Of a stretch of 64,000 bases of DNA, positions 36,475 through 45,456 are shown one piece after another. The notes beneath the pieces were generated by a model that made no database searches, had not been told where the DNA came from, and saw nothing but the letters and a program-made list of their open reading frames with translations. The translations under genes and the position numbers were made by a program. Numbering within the stretch: position 1 is the stretch's first letter; each line of letters starts with the position of its first letter. Location: contig NZ_HE997626.1 in NCBI RefSeq assembly GCF_000312385.1, positions 483,206 through 547,205 on the forward strand, written 5' to 3'. The stretch is from Tsukamurella sp. 1534 (lineage in GTDB: Bacteria > Actinomycetota > Actinomycetes > Mycobacteriales > Mycobacteriaceae).

Positions 36475-37281
36475 CTACGATCGCACGCGTTCGTAGAGGG
36501 CGACGGCCGCGGCAGTGGCGACGTTGAGGGAGTCGGTCCCCCGCGACATGGGGATCGCGGCCCGCGCGTCCGCCGCGACCAGCGTCTCCGCGGTGAGACC
36601 CGGCCCCTCCGCGCCGACCAGGTACGCGACTCGGTCCGGCCGGTCCGCGAGCACCTCGGCGACGGACCCGTCGCCCGACGGGGTGAGCGCCACCGTCCGG
36701 AATCCGTACCGCGCCAACGCCGCAAGCCCCTCCCCCGGCCAGCCCTCGGCGGGCAGGTGCGCGAACGGAACCAGCAGCACGTGGCCCATGGACACGCGGA
36801 CCGCCCTGCGGTACAGCGGATCCGAGCAACGCGGGCCGAACAGCACGGCGTCGGCGCCGAGGCCCGCGCAGTTGCGGAAGATCGCGCCGAGGTTCTCGTG
36901 GTCGTTGACGCCCTCGAGCACGACGACGGTGCGCGCCGACTCCAACAGCTCCCCCACGTCGATCGGCGCCGGCCTGCGGGCCGCCGCGAGCACGCCACGG
37001 TTGAGGTGGAAGCCCACCACCCGCGCCATCAGGTCGGCGGTGACCCGGTAGCGGGGCACGCCGGGTGCGGTGTCGCCGAGGCGCTGCAGCTTCGACTCCA
37101 CGCCCATGATCGCGTGCGGCACGAACCGGGACGCGAGCATCCGTTCGACCACGGGAACGCCCTCGGCGAGCACCACTCCCCGCGCCGTGTCCGGCCGCTT
37201 GTCCGCGCTGGACAGGTCGCGGAAGTCGCTGAGCCGCGGGTCATCCGGGTCGGAGATCGGATAAATCGGTTGCGCCTGCAC
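36475..37281 (-). CDS. TrmH/SpoU-family RNA 2'-O-methyltransferase
   Basis: 268 aa. An N-terminal substrate-binding domain (RGVVLAEGVPVVERML) is followed by the SPOUT knot: EGVNDHENLGAIFRNCAGLGAD (motif 1), LVGAEGPGL (motif 2) and IPMSRGTDSLNVATAAAVALYE (motif 3, with N-x-A-x-A). It methylates rRNA or tRNA using SAM. GTG 37281 follows TAGGCT by six bases and also has a purine run. Divergent from the eis-like gene. Confidence 0.9.
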   Translation of the reverse strand: MQAQPIYPISDPDDPRLSDFRDLSSADKRPDTARGVVLAEGVPVVERMLASRFVPHAIMGVESKLQRLGDTAPGVPRYRVTADLMARVVGFHLNRGVLAAARRPAPIDVGELLESARTVVVLEGVNDHENLGAIFRNCAGLGADAVLFGPRCSDPLYRRAVRVSMGHVLLVPFAHLPAEGWPGEGLAALARYGFRTVALTPSGDGSVAEVLADRPDRVAYLVGAEGPGLTAETLVAADARAAIPMSRGTDSLNVATAAAVALYERVRS

Positions 37282-37287
37282 ACCTCC

Positions 37288-37297
37288 AGCCTAGTAT
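37288..37297. promoter_or_regulatory. Bidirectional -10 core between the methylase and eis-like genes
   Basis: AGCCTAGTAT gives TAGGCT on the minus strand (37293-37288, six bases before GTG 37281) and TAGTAT on the plus strand (37292-37297, eight bases before GTG 37306). The central TA is shared. Confidence 0.55.
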
Positions 37298-37305
37298 CGC
37301 CTCCC

Positions 37306-38457
37306 GTGATCGAGATCCGCACCGCCACCGAGGCCGACTGGCCCGAGATGTTCGCCCACGACGTCCGCGCGTTCGGCTCCCCGTTCGAGGACGAAGCGCG
37401 GCCGCTGATCCGCCGCACGATCGACCTGGACCGGTTCGTGGTGGCGCGGGACACCGCCGACGGGACGCTCGCGGGCGTGGCCGGCTCGTTCGATCTGACG
37501 CTGACGGTGCCCGGCGGGCGCCGCCTGCGCGCGCCGGGCGTCACCTGGGTGTCGGTGGCCCCGAGCCACCGGCGGATCGGTGTGCTGCGGATGATGATGG
37601 CGGAGTTGCACTCCCGGTACGTCGCCGACGGTGCGGCGGTGGCGATCCTCACCGCCAGCGAGGGCACCATCTACGAGCGGTTCGGGTACGGGCCCGCGAC
37701 CTACGCCGACGAGGTGACGATCGCGCGGCGCACCGCGCGCCTGCGCTCGCCCCTGCCCGGCCCGATCCGGACCCGCGCCGTCGACGGCGCGGCGGCGCGG
37801 GAGCCCGTGCAGGCGCTGTACCGCCGCTGGCACGCGGCCACCCCCGGTTCGGTTTCCGCGGAGCAGTTCTGGGAGCTGTTCCACGCGGATCCGGAGTGGG
37901 CCCGCTGGGGCGGTTCGGCGCGCCGGTACCTGCTGCACCCCGACGGCTTCGCGACCTACCGGGTCGACGAGAAGGACCGCGCCGCACTGGACGACCTGAA
38001 GGCGCTCACCGCGGAGGCGGAAGCGGACCTGTGGCAGGCGGTGCTGGGGCTCGACGTCTTCGACGAGGTCACGGCCGACCTGCCCGGCGACCACCCGCTG
38101 CGCGAGATGCTGGTCGATCCGAGGTCCGTGCGTGTCACGGCCCGCCGGGACCGGCTGTGGCTGCGGTTCCTCGACGTGCCGGCGGCACTCGCGGCGCGGA
38201 CCTACAGCGCCGACGGGGATCTCGTCCTCGGCGTCGACGGTGAGGCGTACCGGCTCACGGTGTCCGGGGGCGCGGCCGAATGCGCCCGCACCGGTGCGGC
38301 GCCGTCGGTGCGACTGTCGGGCGCGACGCTCGCCGGGTTGTACCTCGGCGCGGTGGACCCGGCCACGATGGCGCGGGCCGGCCGGATCGACGGTGACGCC
38401 TCCGCGCTCGCGCCGTTCCGCACCGATAGGCGACCGGAACTCGGAACCACGTTTTGA
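37306..38457 (+). CDS. eis: Eis-family N-acetyltransferase
   Basis: 383 aa, the tripartite Eis architecture: N-terminal GNAT domain with the acetyl-CoA motif VAPSHRRIGVLRMMM (84-98), a second GNAT-like domain, and an SCP2-like C-terminus. The catalytic tyrosine is Y123 in YERFGYG. The protein ends in phenylalanine, whose carboxylate is the general base in M. tuberculosis Eis. Eis acetylates lysines or aminoglycosides at several positions; whether this one confers resistance is unknown. Confidence 0.85.
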   Translation: MIEIRTATEADWPEMFAHDVRAFGSPFEDEARPLIRRTIDLDRFVVARDTADGTLAGVAGSFDLTLTVPGGRRLRAPGVTWVSVAPSHRRIGVLRMMMAELHSRYVADGAAVAILTASEGTIYERFGYGPATYADEVTIARRTARLRSPLPGPIRTRAVDGAAAREPVQALYRRWHAATPGSVSAEQFWELFHADPEWARWGGSARRYLLHPDGFATYRVDEKDRAALDDLKALTAEAEADLWQAVLGLDVFDEVTADLPGDHPLREMLVDPRSVRVTARRDRLWLRFLDVPAALAARTYSADGDLVLGVDGEAYRLTVSGGAAECARTGAAPSVRLSGATLAGLYLGAVDPATMARAGRIDGDASALAPFRTDRRPELGTTF

Positions 38458-38480
38458 ACCACGGAAAGGCGAAATGGAAA

Positions 38481-38512
38481 AGCCGCGCCGGAAAAGGAAT
38501 TCCGGCGCGGCT
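38481..38512. terminator. Bidirectional hairpin terminator
   Basis: Thirteen perfect base pairs (38481-38493 with 38500-38512), six-base loop, followed by ATTTCC on the plus strand and a purine run (GGAAA before the arm) that reads as a T-run on the minus strand. Lies between convergent eis-like and marR-like genes. Confidence 0.8.
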
Positions 38513-38547
38513 GATTTCCTGCGCAAATGTTTGCGCGCTGGGCGGAG

Positions 38548-38991
38548 TTATCCGACCGGCGGCTCCTCGTTCGCGATGAGCTTGTTGAGAATGACGACGG
38601 CGCCACTGAGAGTGCCGCGCTGCTCGGGGGTCAGCTCGTCGAGCTTGCCGCGCAGCCAGGCCTCACGGGCCGCGGCCTCGCCGGTGATCACCTGCTCGCC
38701 CTCCTCCGAGAGGCTGACGATCACCTGTCGCCCGTCGGTGGGGTGCGGCGCCCTGCGGACCAGGCCGAGGTCGGCCAGGGAGGCGATGACGCGCGTCATC
38801 GACGGCGGCTGCACCCTCTCCCGGGTGGCGAGCTGGCCCGGCGTGAGCGGCCCGTCGTTGGCGAGCGCGTTGAGCGCGGACAGCTGGGTCAAGGAGACGA
38901 GCGAGTCGCGTCGCCGGCCCCGGAGATGGCGGGCGAACCGCACAGCGGCGAGCGAGAGGTCTCCCGCGAGCCGTTCGTCATTGTCAGTCAC
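38548..38991 (-). CDS. MarR-family regulator (Rv0880-like)
   Basis: 147 aa winged-helix repressor. SLTQLSALNALANDGPLTPGQLATRE leads to the recognition helix PPSMTRVIASLADLGLV and the wing RRAPHPTDGRQVIVSLSEEG. GTG 38991 follows TAGTCT (minus strand, 39003-38998) by six bases. Divergent from the DUF2530 gene, as I recall for Rv0880/Rv0879c. M. tuberculosis Rv0880 is linked to low-pH and redox responses; that role is not shown here. Confidence 0.88.
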   Translation of the reverse strand: MTDNDERLAGDLSLAAVRFARHLRGRRRDSLVSLTQLSALNALANDGPLTPGQLATRERVQPPSMTRVIASLADLGLVRRAPHPTDGRQVIVSLSEEGEQVITGEAAAREAWLRGKLDELTPEQRGTLSGAVVILNKLIANEEPPVG

Positions 38992-39046
38992 GGCGTTAGA
39001 CTACATCCGTCAGATTGATTTCCGCGCATGAACCCCAGGAGAACCC

Positions 39047-39316
39047 ATGGACGTTCATTCCGAATCCGGGGATGAGCCCTTGCAGGCGCCCGCTCTTCCG
39101 CGTTCGGTCACGGAGGCGCGGCCGGTCGTGATCGTCGGAACTGTTCTTTTCGCCCTTTTCCTCGTCGTCACCCTGGTGGCTCGGGAAGCGTTCGGCGAGG
39201 CGTGGATCATCTGCGCGTGCGGCGTGGGCGTCGGGCTGTTCGGCGCGGCCGTGCTCACGGCCCAGCGGAGGGCGGCGCTGCGGGGCGATCGCGGGGCCCA
39301 GCGCGGACTGGTGTGA
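39047..39316 (+). CDS. DUF2530 small membrane protein (Rv0879c-like)
   Basis: 89 aa with two hydrophobic segments (VVIVGTVLFALFLVVTLVA and IICACGVGVGLFGAAVL) and a basic C-terminus. AGGAG lies eight bases before ATG 39047, so unlike its neighbours it has an ordinary leader. Its last 62 bases overlap the convergent PAP2 gene. Function unknown. Confidence 0.75.
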   Translation: MDVHSESGDEPLQAPALPRSVTEARPVVIVGTVLFALFLVVTLVAREAFGEAWIICACGVGVGLFGAAVLTAQRRAALRGDRGAQRGLV

Positions 39317-39854
39317 CCGCGCGCCGCGAAATCCACAGTCCCACCGCCACGACCAGGGCACCGACGGCCCATCCCGCCAGCACATCGGTCATCCAGTGGG
39401 CGGCCAGGTAGACCCTGCTCATGCCGATCGCGGCGGTCCCCGCCAGGGCGGCGGCGAGCGGCCACCGCCTGCCGGTGAGCGCGCACACGGTGACGGCGAA
39501 GACGCCGAGGACCACCATGGAGTTGAGCGCGTGTCCGGAGGGGAAACTGAGCGAGTCGATCTCCACCAGGCGCGGCGGGATCGGCGGACGCACCCGCCCG
39601 AACAGCACCTTCAGCAGGCCCATCAGCCCCCACGCCACGAGCGCCGTCACACCACAGTAGGCAGCCCATCGCCGGTGCCCGCGGACGAGCAGCCAGATCA
39701 CGCCCGCCACGCCGATCGCGATCAGGCTCAGCGTGTTCCCCACGAAGGTCACCGCCCGCATCACCGCCGTCAGCGCGTCGGAGCGGATCGCCAGCATCGC
39801 GTCCAGCACCGCGCCGTCGAGCGCGTTCGGCCACGTCCCGTCGGGCATCACCAT
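39255..39854 (-). CDS. PAP2-family membrane lipid phosphatase
   Basis: 199 aa, about five transmembrane helices. The three phosphatase motifs are present: KVLFGRVRP, FPSGHALNS and SRVYLAAHWMTD. Relatives dephosphorylate phosphatidic acid, undecaprenyl diphosphate or decaprenyl-phosphate intermediates of arabinogalactan. ATG 39854 overlaps the stop of the upstream ATPase gene and has GGAGGA five to six bases before it. Confidence 0.85.
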   Translation of the reverse strand: MVMPDGTWPNALDGAVLDAMLAIRSDALTAVMRAVTFVGNTLSLIAIGVAGVIWLLVRGHRRWAAYCGVTALVAWGLMGLLKVLFGRVRPPIPPRLVEIDSLSFPSGHALNSMVVLGVFAVTVCALTGRRWPLAAALAGTAAIGMSRVYLAAHWMTDVLAGWAVGALVVAVGLWISRRAVTPVRAGPRDRPAAPPSAGP

Positions 39855-42388
39855 CGCGACTCCTCCACGTGCAGCACGGCCCCGGTCCACCAGTACGGGA
39901 CGCGCCGCTCCCGGCCGGCGAACCGCACCACGAGTTCGGGGTGCACCTCCACCTGCGGCGCGTCGGGCAGTTCGCCCACGGCCTGCGCCAGTACGACGCC
40001 GGGGTGCGCGCCCCGGGCGAAGCGCTCGCCCGCGGTGACGATCTCGGCTGTCCACTCCTCGCTCGCGAGCGGCAGGTCCAGCGTCGCGGCCAGGTCGCCG
40101 GCCGGGCCGATCCCCCCGAACACCCCCGCGCCGCCGAGGAACCGCAGGTGCGGGCGGTCGATGACGGCGGCGTCGTCGGCGTCGGTGAGGGCACCGTCGA
40201 CGGTGCGCACGCGCGCGGGGAGCCGGTCCAGGCGGCGGCCCGCGATCGCCCGGTGCGCGGCGAGCACCACCCCGGGCGACGGTGCGCGGTCCGGGTCGGC
40301 GAGCGCGTCCGCCAGCAGTTGGGCGTCGGAATCGGTACGGACACCGGTGAACAGCGCCGCGCCCAGCCGGCCCGCATCGGGGTGCTCGCACGGGTCGATC
40401 AGTCCGGCGAAGGTCTCGTCGTCCGGCGGCCGCGTCCCGCCGACCGCGGTGCGGGTGCGCAGCCACCACGCCGTGTAGCCGTCGGGGTCGTCCAGCACCT
40501 CGGGCAGGTCGGCCAGGAGGGCGAGCGCGGGATCCCAGTGCTCAACGAGGTCCAGATCGCGGACGGCGATCAGCTCGTCCGGCTCGGTGGTCCGTTGATC
40601 CCACCACTGTTCGGCGCCGTCGAGGGTCGGGTCGGGCCCCGTCGGGTAGTCCTCCCGCAGCACGGAGAAGGTCCAGCCGACTCCGATCGCGCGCAGCGCG
40701 GACACGGGGTACCGCTCCTGGAATCCCGGGTCGACGGTGCCGTACGGGTGGTCGTCGCCGAGAGCGGCCCGCAGGGGCGCGCCGCCGGCCAGCAGTTCAT
40801 CGGCGGGGTACAGCGCACCGTCGTCGCCCGGTACCGGCAGGGCGCCGAGCCACGCGGGCCCGGCGACGCCGCCCTCGCCCAGGCAGCCGAGCACGGCCTC
40901 GGTGAGCGCCACGTCCCCGTCGTCCGGTCCGGCGCCCCAGTCGATGTCGTCCACCTCGGCGCGGAGGGCCGGGTCGGAGACGAGCTCCGCGGGGGTCACC
41001 CGCCGCGCGCCGGCGCGCTCGAGCAGCGGGTGCTCGGCCGCGGGGTGCACGATCCGGGCCCAGGTCACGCCGGCGAGGTCGCCCGCGCCGCCGGCCACGA
41101 CGGTGGCGCCCCGGGCGCCGGTCACCACCCGGCCGTCGGCGAGCGGGACGGGCAGGGCGCCGAGGTCGTCGGCGGGCAGCCTTGCCGCGTCGAGCGCCGC
41201 GTACAGCGCTGCGTACCAATCGGGTTCGCGGTCACGGGGAGCCGCGTCCGCGAGATCCGCGGCGGTCAGCCCGCGCGCGCCGAGCGCCACCAGGCGCGCC
41301 GCGTCGGGCGCCGATGACAAAGCCGGCGGCACGAGTGGCAGTGCGGCGGAGAGCAGTTCGTACAGGTCGTCGGTGAGGCCGGGGAGCACCGCCGTCCGGC
41401 CGGGCGGCAGCGGACCGTCGGGCGACGGGACCCACGGGTGCCCGCGCAGCTCGTCCTCGACGGCGTCCCGGAGGGCGGCGTCCACCGGACCCGCGGGCGG
41501 GCGGCGCGGCGGCAGCAGGCCCATCGGGTCGGGTTGCGCGGCGACGAACTCCGCGTACCCCTCGGCCGCGCGGGCGATCTCGGCGTCCGGGTGCAGGCGG
41601 CGACGGTCCGCCGTGGTGGGCAGGTCGGCGATCACCCGCACCGGCAGGGTGAGCGGCTCGTCGGTGCGGGTGGGCGAATGCAGATGGGCGGCGCCGGCGC
41701 CGCGCACCCAGCGGGCGTGCGGGCCGCGGCCCGTGGGCAGCGCGGGCGGCAGGACCGGCGCACCGTCGATCACGATGCGCCCCAGCGCGGGCAGGTCCAG
41801 CAGCAGGTCCTCGGCCTCGTCGGCGAACTCGCCGACGAGCGCCGGATCGGCGCCCAGCAGCACGATCTCGGTCGTGTAACCGGCGGCGGGAGGCTCGTCG
41901 ACGGGGTACGGGAGCCGCAGGGCGGCCACCTCGTCGCGCCCGGCGTCCTCCCGCGAGCGGGCGGCGGAGAACTCGATCCCGCCCGCGGCGGAACGGATCC
42001 GCACGTGGTCGGTCACGGTGAGCACCGCGGCGAAGCCGACCCCGAACTTGCCGACCGTGCCCGCGGCACCGTCGGCCGACTTGGGCGAGACGCGCAGCGC
42101 GGAGAGGGAGGCGACGCCGGATTCCGTCAGCGGCGCACCGGTGTTGGCCACGTGCACGCCGGCGGCGTCGGACCAGACCGCGAGCTCCCCGGCGACGCCC
42201 TGGGCCGCGGCGGCGTCGGCGGCGTTCTGCGCCAGCTCGATCGCCACGCGATCGCGGTAGCCGACGGTGACCAGGTCCCGCTCGGCGGCCAGGTCCTCGG
42301 CGGCCCGGGTGGCCGAATCGCGCCAGGAGGCCAGCACGGCGTCGCGCACCGCGGCCGTGCCGAAGGGATCCCCCGGCGCCGCCGGCAC
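39848..42388 (-). CDS. Sacsin-like GHKL ATPase-domain protein
   Basis: 846 aa. Only the first 200 residues resemble a known fold: an Hsp90/GHKL nucleotide pocket with the N-box IELAQNAADAAAAQG (about 50-64), VANTGAPLTE and the G-motif VGKFGVGFAAVL (about 112-123), as in sacsin N-terminal domains. The long acidic remainder is unassigned. GTG 42388 starts one base after the DUF3027 stop and the PAP2 gene overlaps its end, so the three form one translationally linked unit. Function unknown; a chaperone-like ATPase is the inference. Confidence 0.75.
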   Translation of the reverse strand: MPAAPGDPFGTAAVRDAVLASWRDSATRAAEDLAAERDLVTVGYRDRVAIELAQNAADAAAAQGVAGELAVWSDAAGVHVANTGAPLTESGVASLSALRVSPKSADGAAGTVGKFGVGFAAVLTVTDHVRIRSAAGGIEFSAARSREDAGRDEVAALRLPYPVDEPPAAGYTTEIVLLGADPALVGEFADEAEDLLLDLPALGRIVIDGAPVLPPALPTGRGPHARWVRGAGAAHLHSPTRTDEPLTLPVRVIADLPTTADRRRLHPDAEIARAAEGYAEFVAAQPDPMGLLPPRRPPAGPVDAALRDAVEDELRGHPWVPSPDGPLPPGRTAVLPGLTDDLYELLSAALPLVPPALSSAPDAARLVALGARGLTAADLADAAPRDREPDWYAALYAALDAARLPADDLGALPVPLADGRVVTGARGATVVAGGAGDLAGVTWARIVHPAAEHPLLERAGARRVTPAELVSDPALRAEVDDIDWGAGPDDGDVALTEAVLGCLGEGGVAGPAWLGALPVPGDDGALYPADELLAGGAPLRAALGDDHPYGTVDPGFQERYPVSALRAIGVGWTFSVLREDYPTGPDPTLDGAEQWWDQRTTEPDELIAVRDLDLVEHWDPALALLADLPEVLDDPDGYTAWWLRTRTAVGGTRPPDDETFAGLIDPCEHPDAGRLGAALFTGVRTDSDAQLLADALADPDRAPSPGVVLAAHRAIAGRRLDRLPARVRTVDGALTDADDAAVIDRPHLRFLGGAGVFGGIGPAGDLAATLDLPLASEEWTAEIVTAGERFARGAHPGVVLAQAVGELPDAPQVEVHPELVVRFAGRERRVPYWWTGAVLHVEESRW

Positions 42389-42389
42389 G

Positions 42390-43118
42390 TCAGGCCTGCT
42401 CGGCAGGGACCTTCTCCACCGCGCCGTCGTCGTAGGGCTCGTAGGCGGGGCTGCCCTGGCCCGACGGTGCCTGCGCGCTCGAGTGCGCGCCGCACCCGTA
42501 GTGCGCGTGCACGACGTGGCCGTCGGCGGAGAACTCGTTGCTGCAGACGCCGAACGCGGCCCGCAGGCTGCCCGCGAGGGGCAGGTAGAACGCGCAGTCG
42601 CCGCAGTGGAAGCGGGTGGCGCGGGCCATCTCCGAATCCGGGCCGAACGGGCCCTCCCGCCAGCGCTCGGCCGCGTCGATCCGGCCCACGCGGGACATCA
42701 CGCGCTCGAGGTTCACGCCGATCTCGCCCGCCACGGCGTCGGCCTCGGGGTCGCCCGAGAGGCGGTATCCGGGCTCGATCCGCGGATCCGACTCGCGCGG
42801 GGGCAACACATCGCCCGGCGACAGGTCGCCGGCGCGGACCCGCTGGTCCCACGGGACCCAGTCGGGTGCCGTGAGGGAACCGGGCCCCGGAAGCAGGGCG
42901 GTCTCGGACACGGTCAGCTCGCCGCCCGGGCTGGCGGCGATCACGGCGCACCACTGCCAGCCGCGGTAGGCGGGCAGGTTCGCCTCGAAATAGTGGGCGA
43001 CCGCGTACTCGTCCTCGGCGACGCCTGCCACATGGGCCCCCACGGGGGCGCCCTCCTCGGCTTCCAGTACGGCGCGCGCGAGATCCACCGCGGCGCCTGA
43101 CTGCAATGCGGAACTCAC
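42390..43118 (-). CDS. DUF3027 protein with zinc-ribbon-like motif
   Basis: 242 aa. N-terminal region VAHYFEANLPAYRGWQWCAVIAA matches DUF3027 proteins such as Rv0877. A possible metal site is formed by CGDC (about 172-175), GVCSNEF and HAHYGCGAHS. Start GTG 43118 follows CACACT by six bases on the minus strand. First gene of the DUF3027-ATPase-PAP2 unit. Function unknown. Confidence 0.8.
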   Translation of the reverse strand: MSSALQSGAAVDLARAVLEAEEGAPVGAHVAGVAEDEYAVAHYFEANLPAYRGWQWCAVIAASPGGELTVSETALLPGPGSLTAPDWVPWDQRVRAGDLSPGDVLPPRESDPRIEPGYRLSGDPEADAVAGEIGVNLERVMSRVGRIDAAERWREGPFGPDSEMARATRFHCGDCAFYLPLAGSLRAAFGVCSNEFSADGHVVHAHYGCGAHSSAQAPSGQGSPAYEPYDDGAVEKVPAEQA

Positions 43119-43210
43119 GCTTCAAGTGTGCCGTATGTACGCACCAGCGCGGACGCCGCCCCCGCAAGCCGCTCCGCCGCCACTCGCGCGGATACGGAAC
43201 AATGGGACCC

Positions 43211-44926
43211 GTGAGCGGTCATCCGGGGCAGCGGCAGTATCCCCCCGACGAGCCCCGGCGACGGCCGGGGCCGGTTTCGCGTGCCCACGCCGGCGCACCG
43301 TCGGACCGGGGCGACGCGACCCGCGCCGACCGGCGCGAGCAGGGACGCCCCCGGCCCCCGCGCCCGCAGTACAACGCCAACCACCACCTGCCGCCGCTCG
43401 AGGACACGCCGACCCCGGCCGACCGCCGCGCCGCGGAGGAGGAGCGGCGGCGGATGCCGCGCAAGATCACCGTCACCCGGGTGGCGGCCATGCGCGGGCG
43501 GGAACTGACCGAGGCCGGGATCGCCCGCTGGCACCGCGCCACGAAGGCCGACGGTGCCGACAAGTCCGGCCTGACCGCGCTCACCTACCCGGTGATCCTC
43601 AACAACGCGGTCGACGCCGCGATGATGGTGGCGCTGGCGAACACCCTGTTCTTCGCGGCCGCGCAGGCGGAGTCCAAATCGAAGGTCGCGCTGTACCTGC
43701 TGGTGAACATCGCGCCGTTCGCGATCATCGCGCCGTTCATGGGACCGCTGCTGGACCGCATCCAGCACGGCCGGCGGGTCGCGCTCGCCGCGTCGTTCGG
43801 GATCCGCGTGGGCCTCGCGGTCCTGCTCATCACGAACTGCACGTACGACCCCGTCGCGAACACGGTGAACTTCGATCCGTGGGTGCTCTACCCCTGCGCG
43901 CTCGCGATGATGGTGATGAGTAAATCCTTCTCGGTGCTCAAATCCGCGGTCACGCCGCGCGTGCTGCCGCCGCAGATCGACCTGGCCCGCGTGAACTCGC
44001 GGCTCACCCTGTTCGGCCTGGTGGTGGGCTCGGGCGTGGGCGGCGCGATCGCGTCGGGCGCCGAGTTCGGGCTGAGCCGGATGCTGCACATCCCCGGCGG
44101 CATGTACGTGCTCATGGTGTTCGCCGTGGCGGGTGCCGTCATGTGCATGCGCATCCCCAAGTGGGTGGAGAGCACCGCCGGGGAGGTGCCCACCACGATG
44201 TCGTACACCGGCGCGATGACGCGGGACGGCGGTTTCGACGGTGCCGACGGCGGCGGCCGCGCGTCGCTGGGCTCCGCGTTCAAGAACCTGCGGGTGCCGC
44301 TCGGGCGCAACGTCGTGACCGGGATCTGGGGCAACACCACGATCCGCGTGCTCACCGGTTTCCTCACCCTGTACATCGCGTTCTACTCCAAGGCGGAGCA
44401 GGCGGCGGGGGTGGACGCGTTCACGGCGCTCGCCATGGTCGGCGCGGTCGGCGCCTCCGCCGGCGTGGGCAACTTCATCGGCAACGGCATCGGAGCCCGG
44501 ATGAAGCTGCCCAGGCCCGCCCGCGTCGTGGTGCAGGCCACGATCGCGGCGAGCATCGGCGCGATCGTCGCGGCGGCCCTGTCGAACCTCGTGGTGGTGG
44601 CGATCATCACCTTCATCGCGTCGGGCGCCTCCGCCGTCGGCAAGGTCTCGCTCGACGCGTCCATCCAGGACGACCTGCCCGACGAGTCCCGCGCCTCGGC
44701 GTTCGGACGGTCCGAGACCGCGCTGCAGCTCGGCTGGGTCGGCGGCGCCGCGCTCGGCGTGATGCTGCCGCCCACGTTGTGGATCGGGTTCGCGACCGTC
44801 GCGGCGATCATGGCCGTCGGCACCGTGCAGACCGTGCTCACCTACCGCGGCGGTTCACTCATCCCGGGCTTCGGCGGCAAGCGCCCGGAACACTTCCCAC
44901 CCACGATGAACGGGGTCGTCAGTTGA
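43211..44926 (+). CDS. MFS transporter (Rv0876c-like)
   Basis: 571 aa. A disordered Pro/Arg-rich N-terminal tail of about 100 residues precedes twelve hydrophobic segments; GPLLDRIQHGRRVALA is a motif A variant and KSFSVLKSAVTPRVLPPQIDLARVNS is characteristic of this actinobacterial group. GTG 43211 follows AACAAT (43198-43203) by seven bases; ATG 43202 is an alternative start. Overlaps the DUF2771 gene by TTGA. Substrate unknown. Confidence 0.78.
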   Translation: MSGHPGQRQYPPDEPRRRPGPVSRAHAGAPSDRGDATRADRREQGRPRPPRPQYNANHHLPPLEDTPTPADRRAAEEERRRMPRKITVTRVAAMRGRELTEAGIARWHRATKADGADKSGLTALTYPVILNNAVDAAMMVALANTLFFAAAQAESKSKVALYLLVNIAPFAIIAPFMGPLLDRIQHGRRVALAASFGIRVGLAVLLITNCTYDPVANTVNFDPWVLYPCALAMMVMSKSFSVLKSAVTPRVLPPQIDLARVNSRLTLFGLVVGSGVGGAIASGAEFGLSRMLHIPGGMYVLMVFAVAGAVMCMRIPKWVESTAGEVPTTMSYTGAMTRDGGFDGADGGGRASLGSAFKNLRVPLGRNVVTGIWGNTTIRVLTGFLTLYIAFYSKAEQAAGVDAFTALAMVGAVGASAGVGNFIGNGIGARMKLPRPARVVVQATIAASIGAIVAAALSNLVVVAIITFIASGASAVGKVSLDASIQDDLPDESRASAFGRSETALQLGWVGGAALGVMLPPTLWIGFATVAAIMAVGTVQTVLTYRGGSLIPGFGGKRPEHFPPTMNGVVS

Positions 44927-45453
44927 TCAAGCCCAGCCGGAACATCCTGATCGGCGGCGCCGTGTTCGTGGTCGCCGTCGCGGTGCTGTTCGCCTTCACG
45001 TTCTCCGCCGCGCTGAAGAAGCGCGACGAGCCGCAGGCACGCCCCACCCTGCAGGCCGCCTCCGGCACCCAGCTGGTGAACGTCGCGCCGTTCCACTTCT
45101 GCGACGACATCGCCACCCAGCGCTGCGACGCCCCGACGCGGCCGGCCAAGATCGCGGTCGAGCCCGGCAAGGCCATCGTGATCTCGCTGCCGGAGTACAT
45201 CACCTCGAAACCCTGGGACATCCTCATCCAGCGCTACGACACGAAGCTGGGCCGGGCGACGATTCAGACCGAGACCCACGTGCAGCCGAAGGAGGCCACG
45301 CTGGTGCTCAAGTCCACCGAGGAACTGCTGCTCGCGGCGGTGGAGATCCGCGTCCCGTCGCCGATCCAGGACCAGTTCGGCAACCTCATCGCGCAGTCCG
45401 TGTGGGGCATCGACACCCTCGCCAGCGACTACGCCCTGGTCCAGAGGCCCTAG
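44923..45453 (+). CDS. DUF2771 exported/anchored protein (Rv0875c-like)
   Basis: 176 aa, start TTG 44923 overlapping the transporter stop. One N-terminal membrane anchor (ILIGGAVFVVAVAVLFAFTF) and an extracytoplasmic beta-rich domain with a cysteine pair (FHFCDDIATQRCDAPTRPA). Matches the DUF2771 family next to the same transporter in mycobacteria. Probably an accessory subunit of the transporter; inference from overlap. Confidence 0.78.
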   Translation: MIKPSRNILIGGAVFVVAVAVLFAFTFSAALKKRDEPQARPTLQAASGTQLVNVAPFHFCDDIATQRCDAPTRPAKIAVEPGKAIVISLPEYITSKPWDILIQRYDTKLGRATIQTETHVQPKEATLVLKSTEELLLAAVEIRVPSPIQDQFGNLIAQSVWGIDTLASDYALVQRP

Positions 45454-45456
45454 CAC

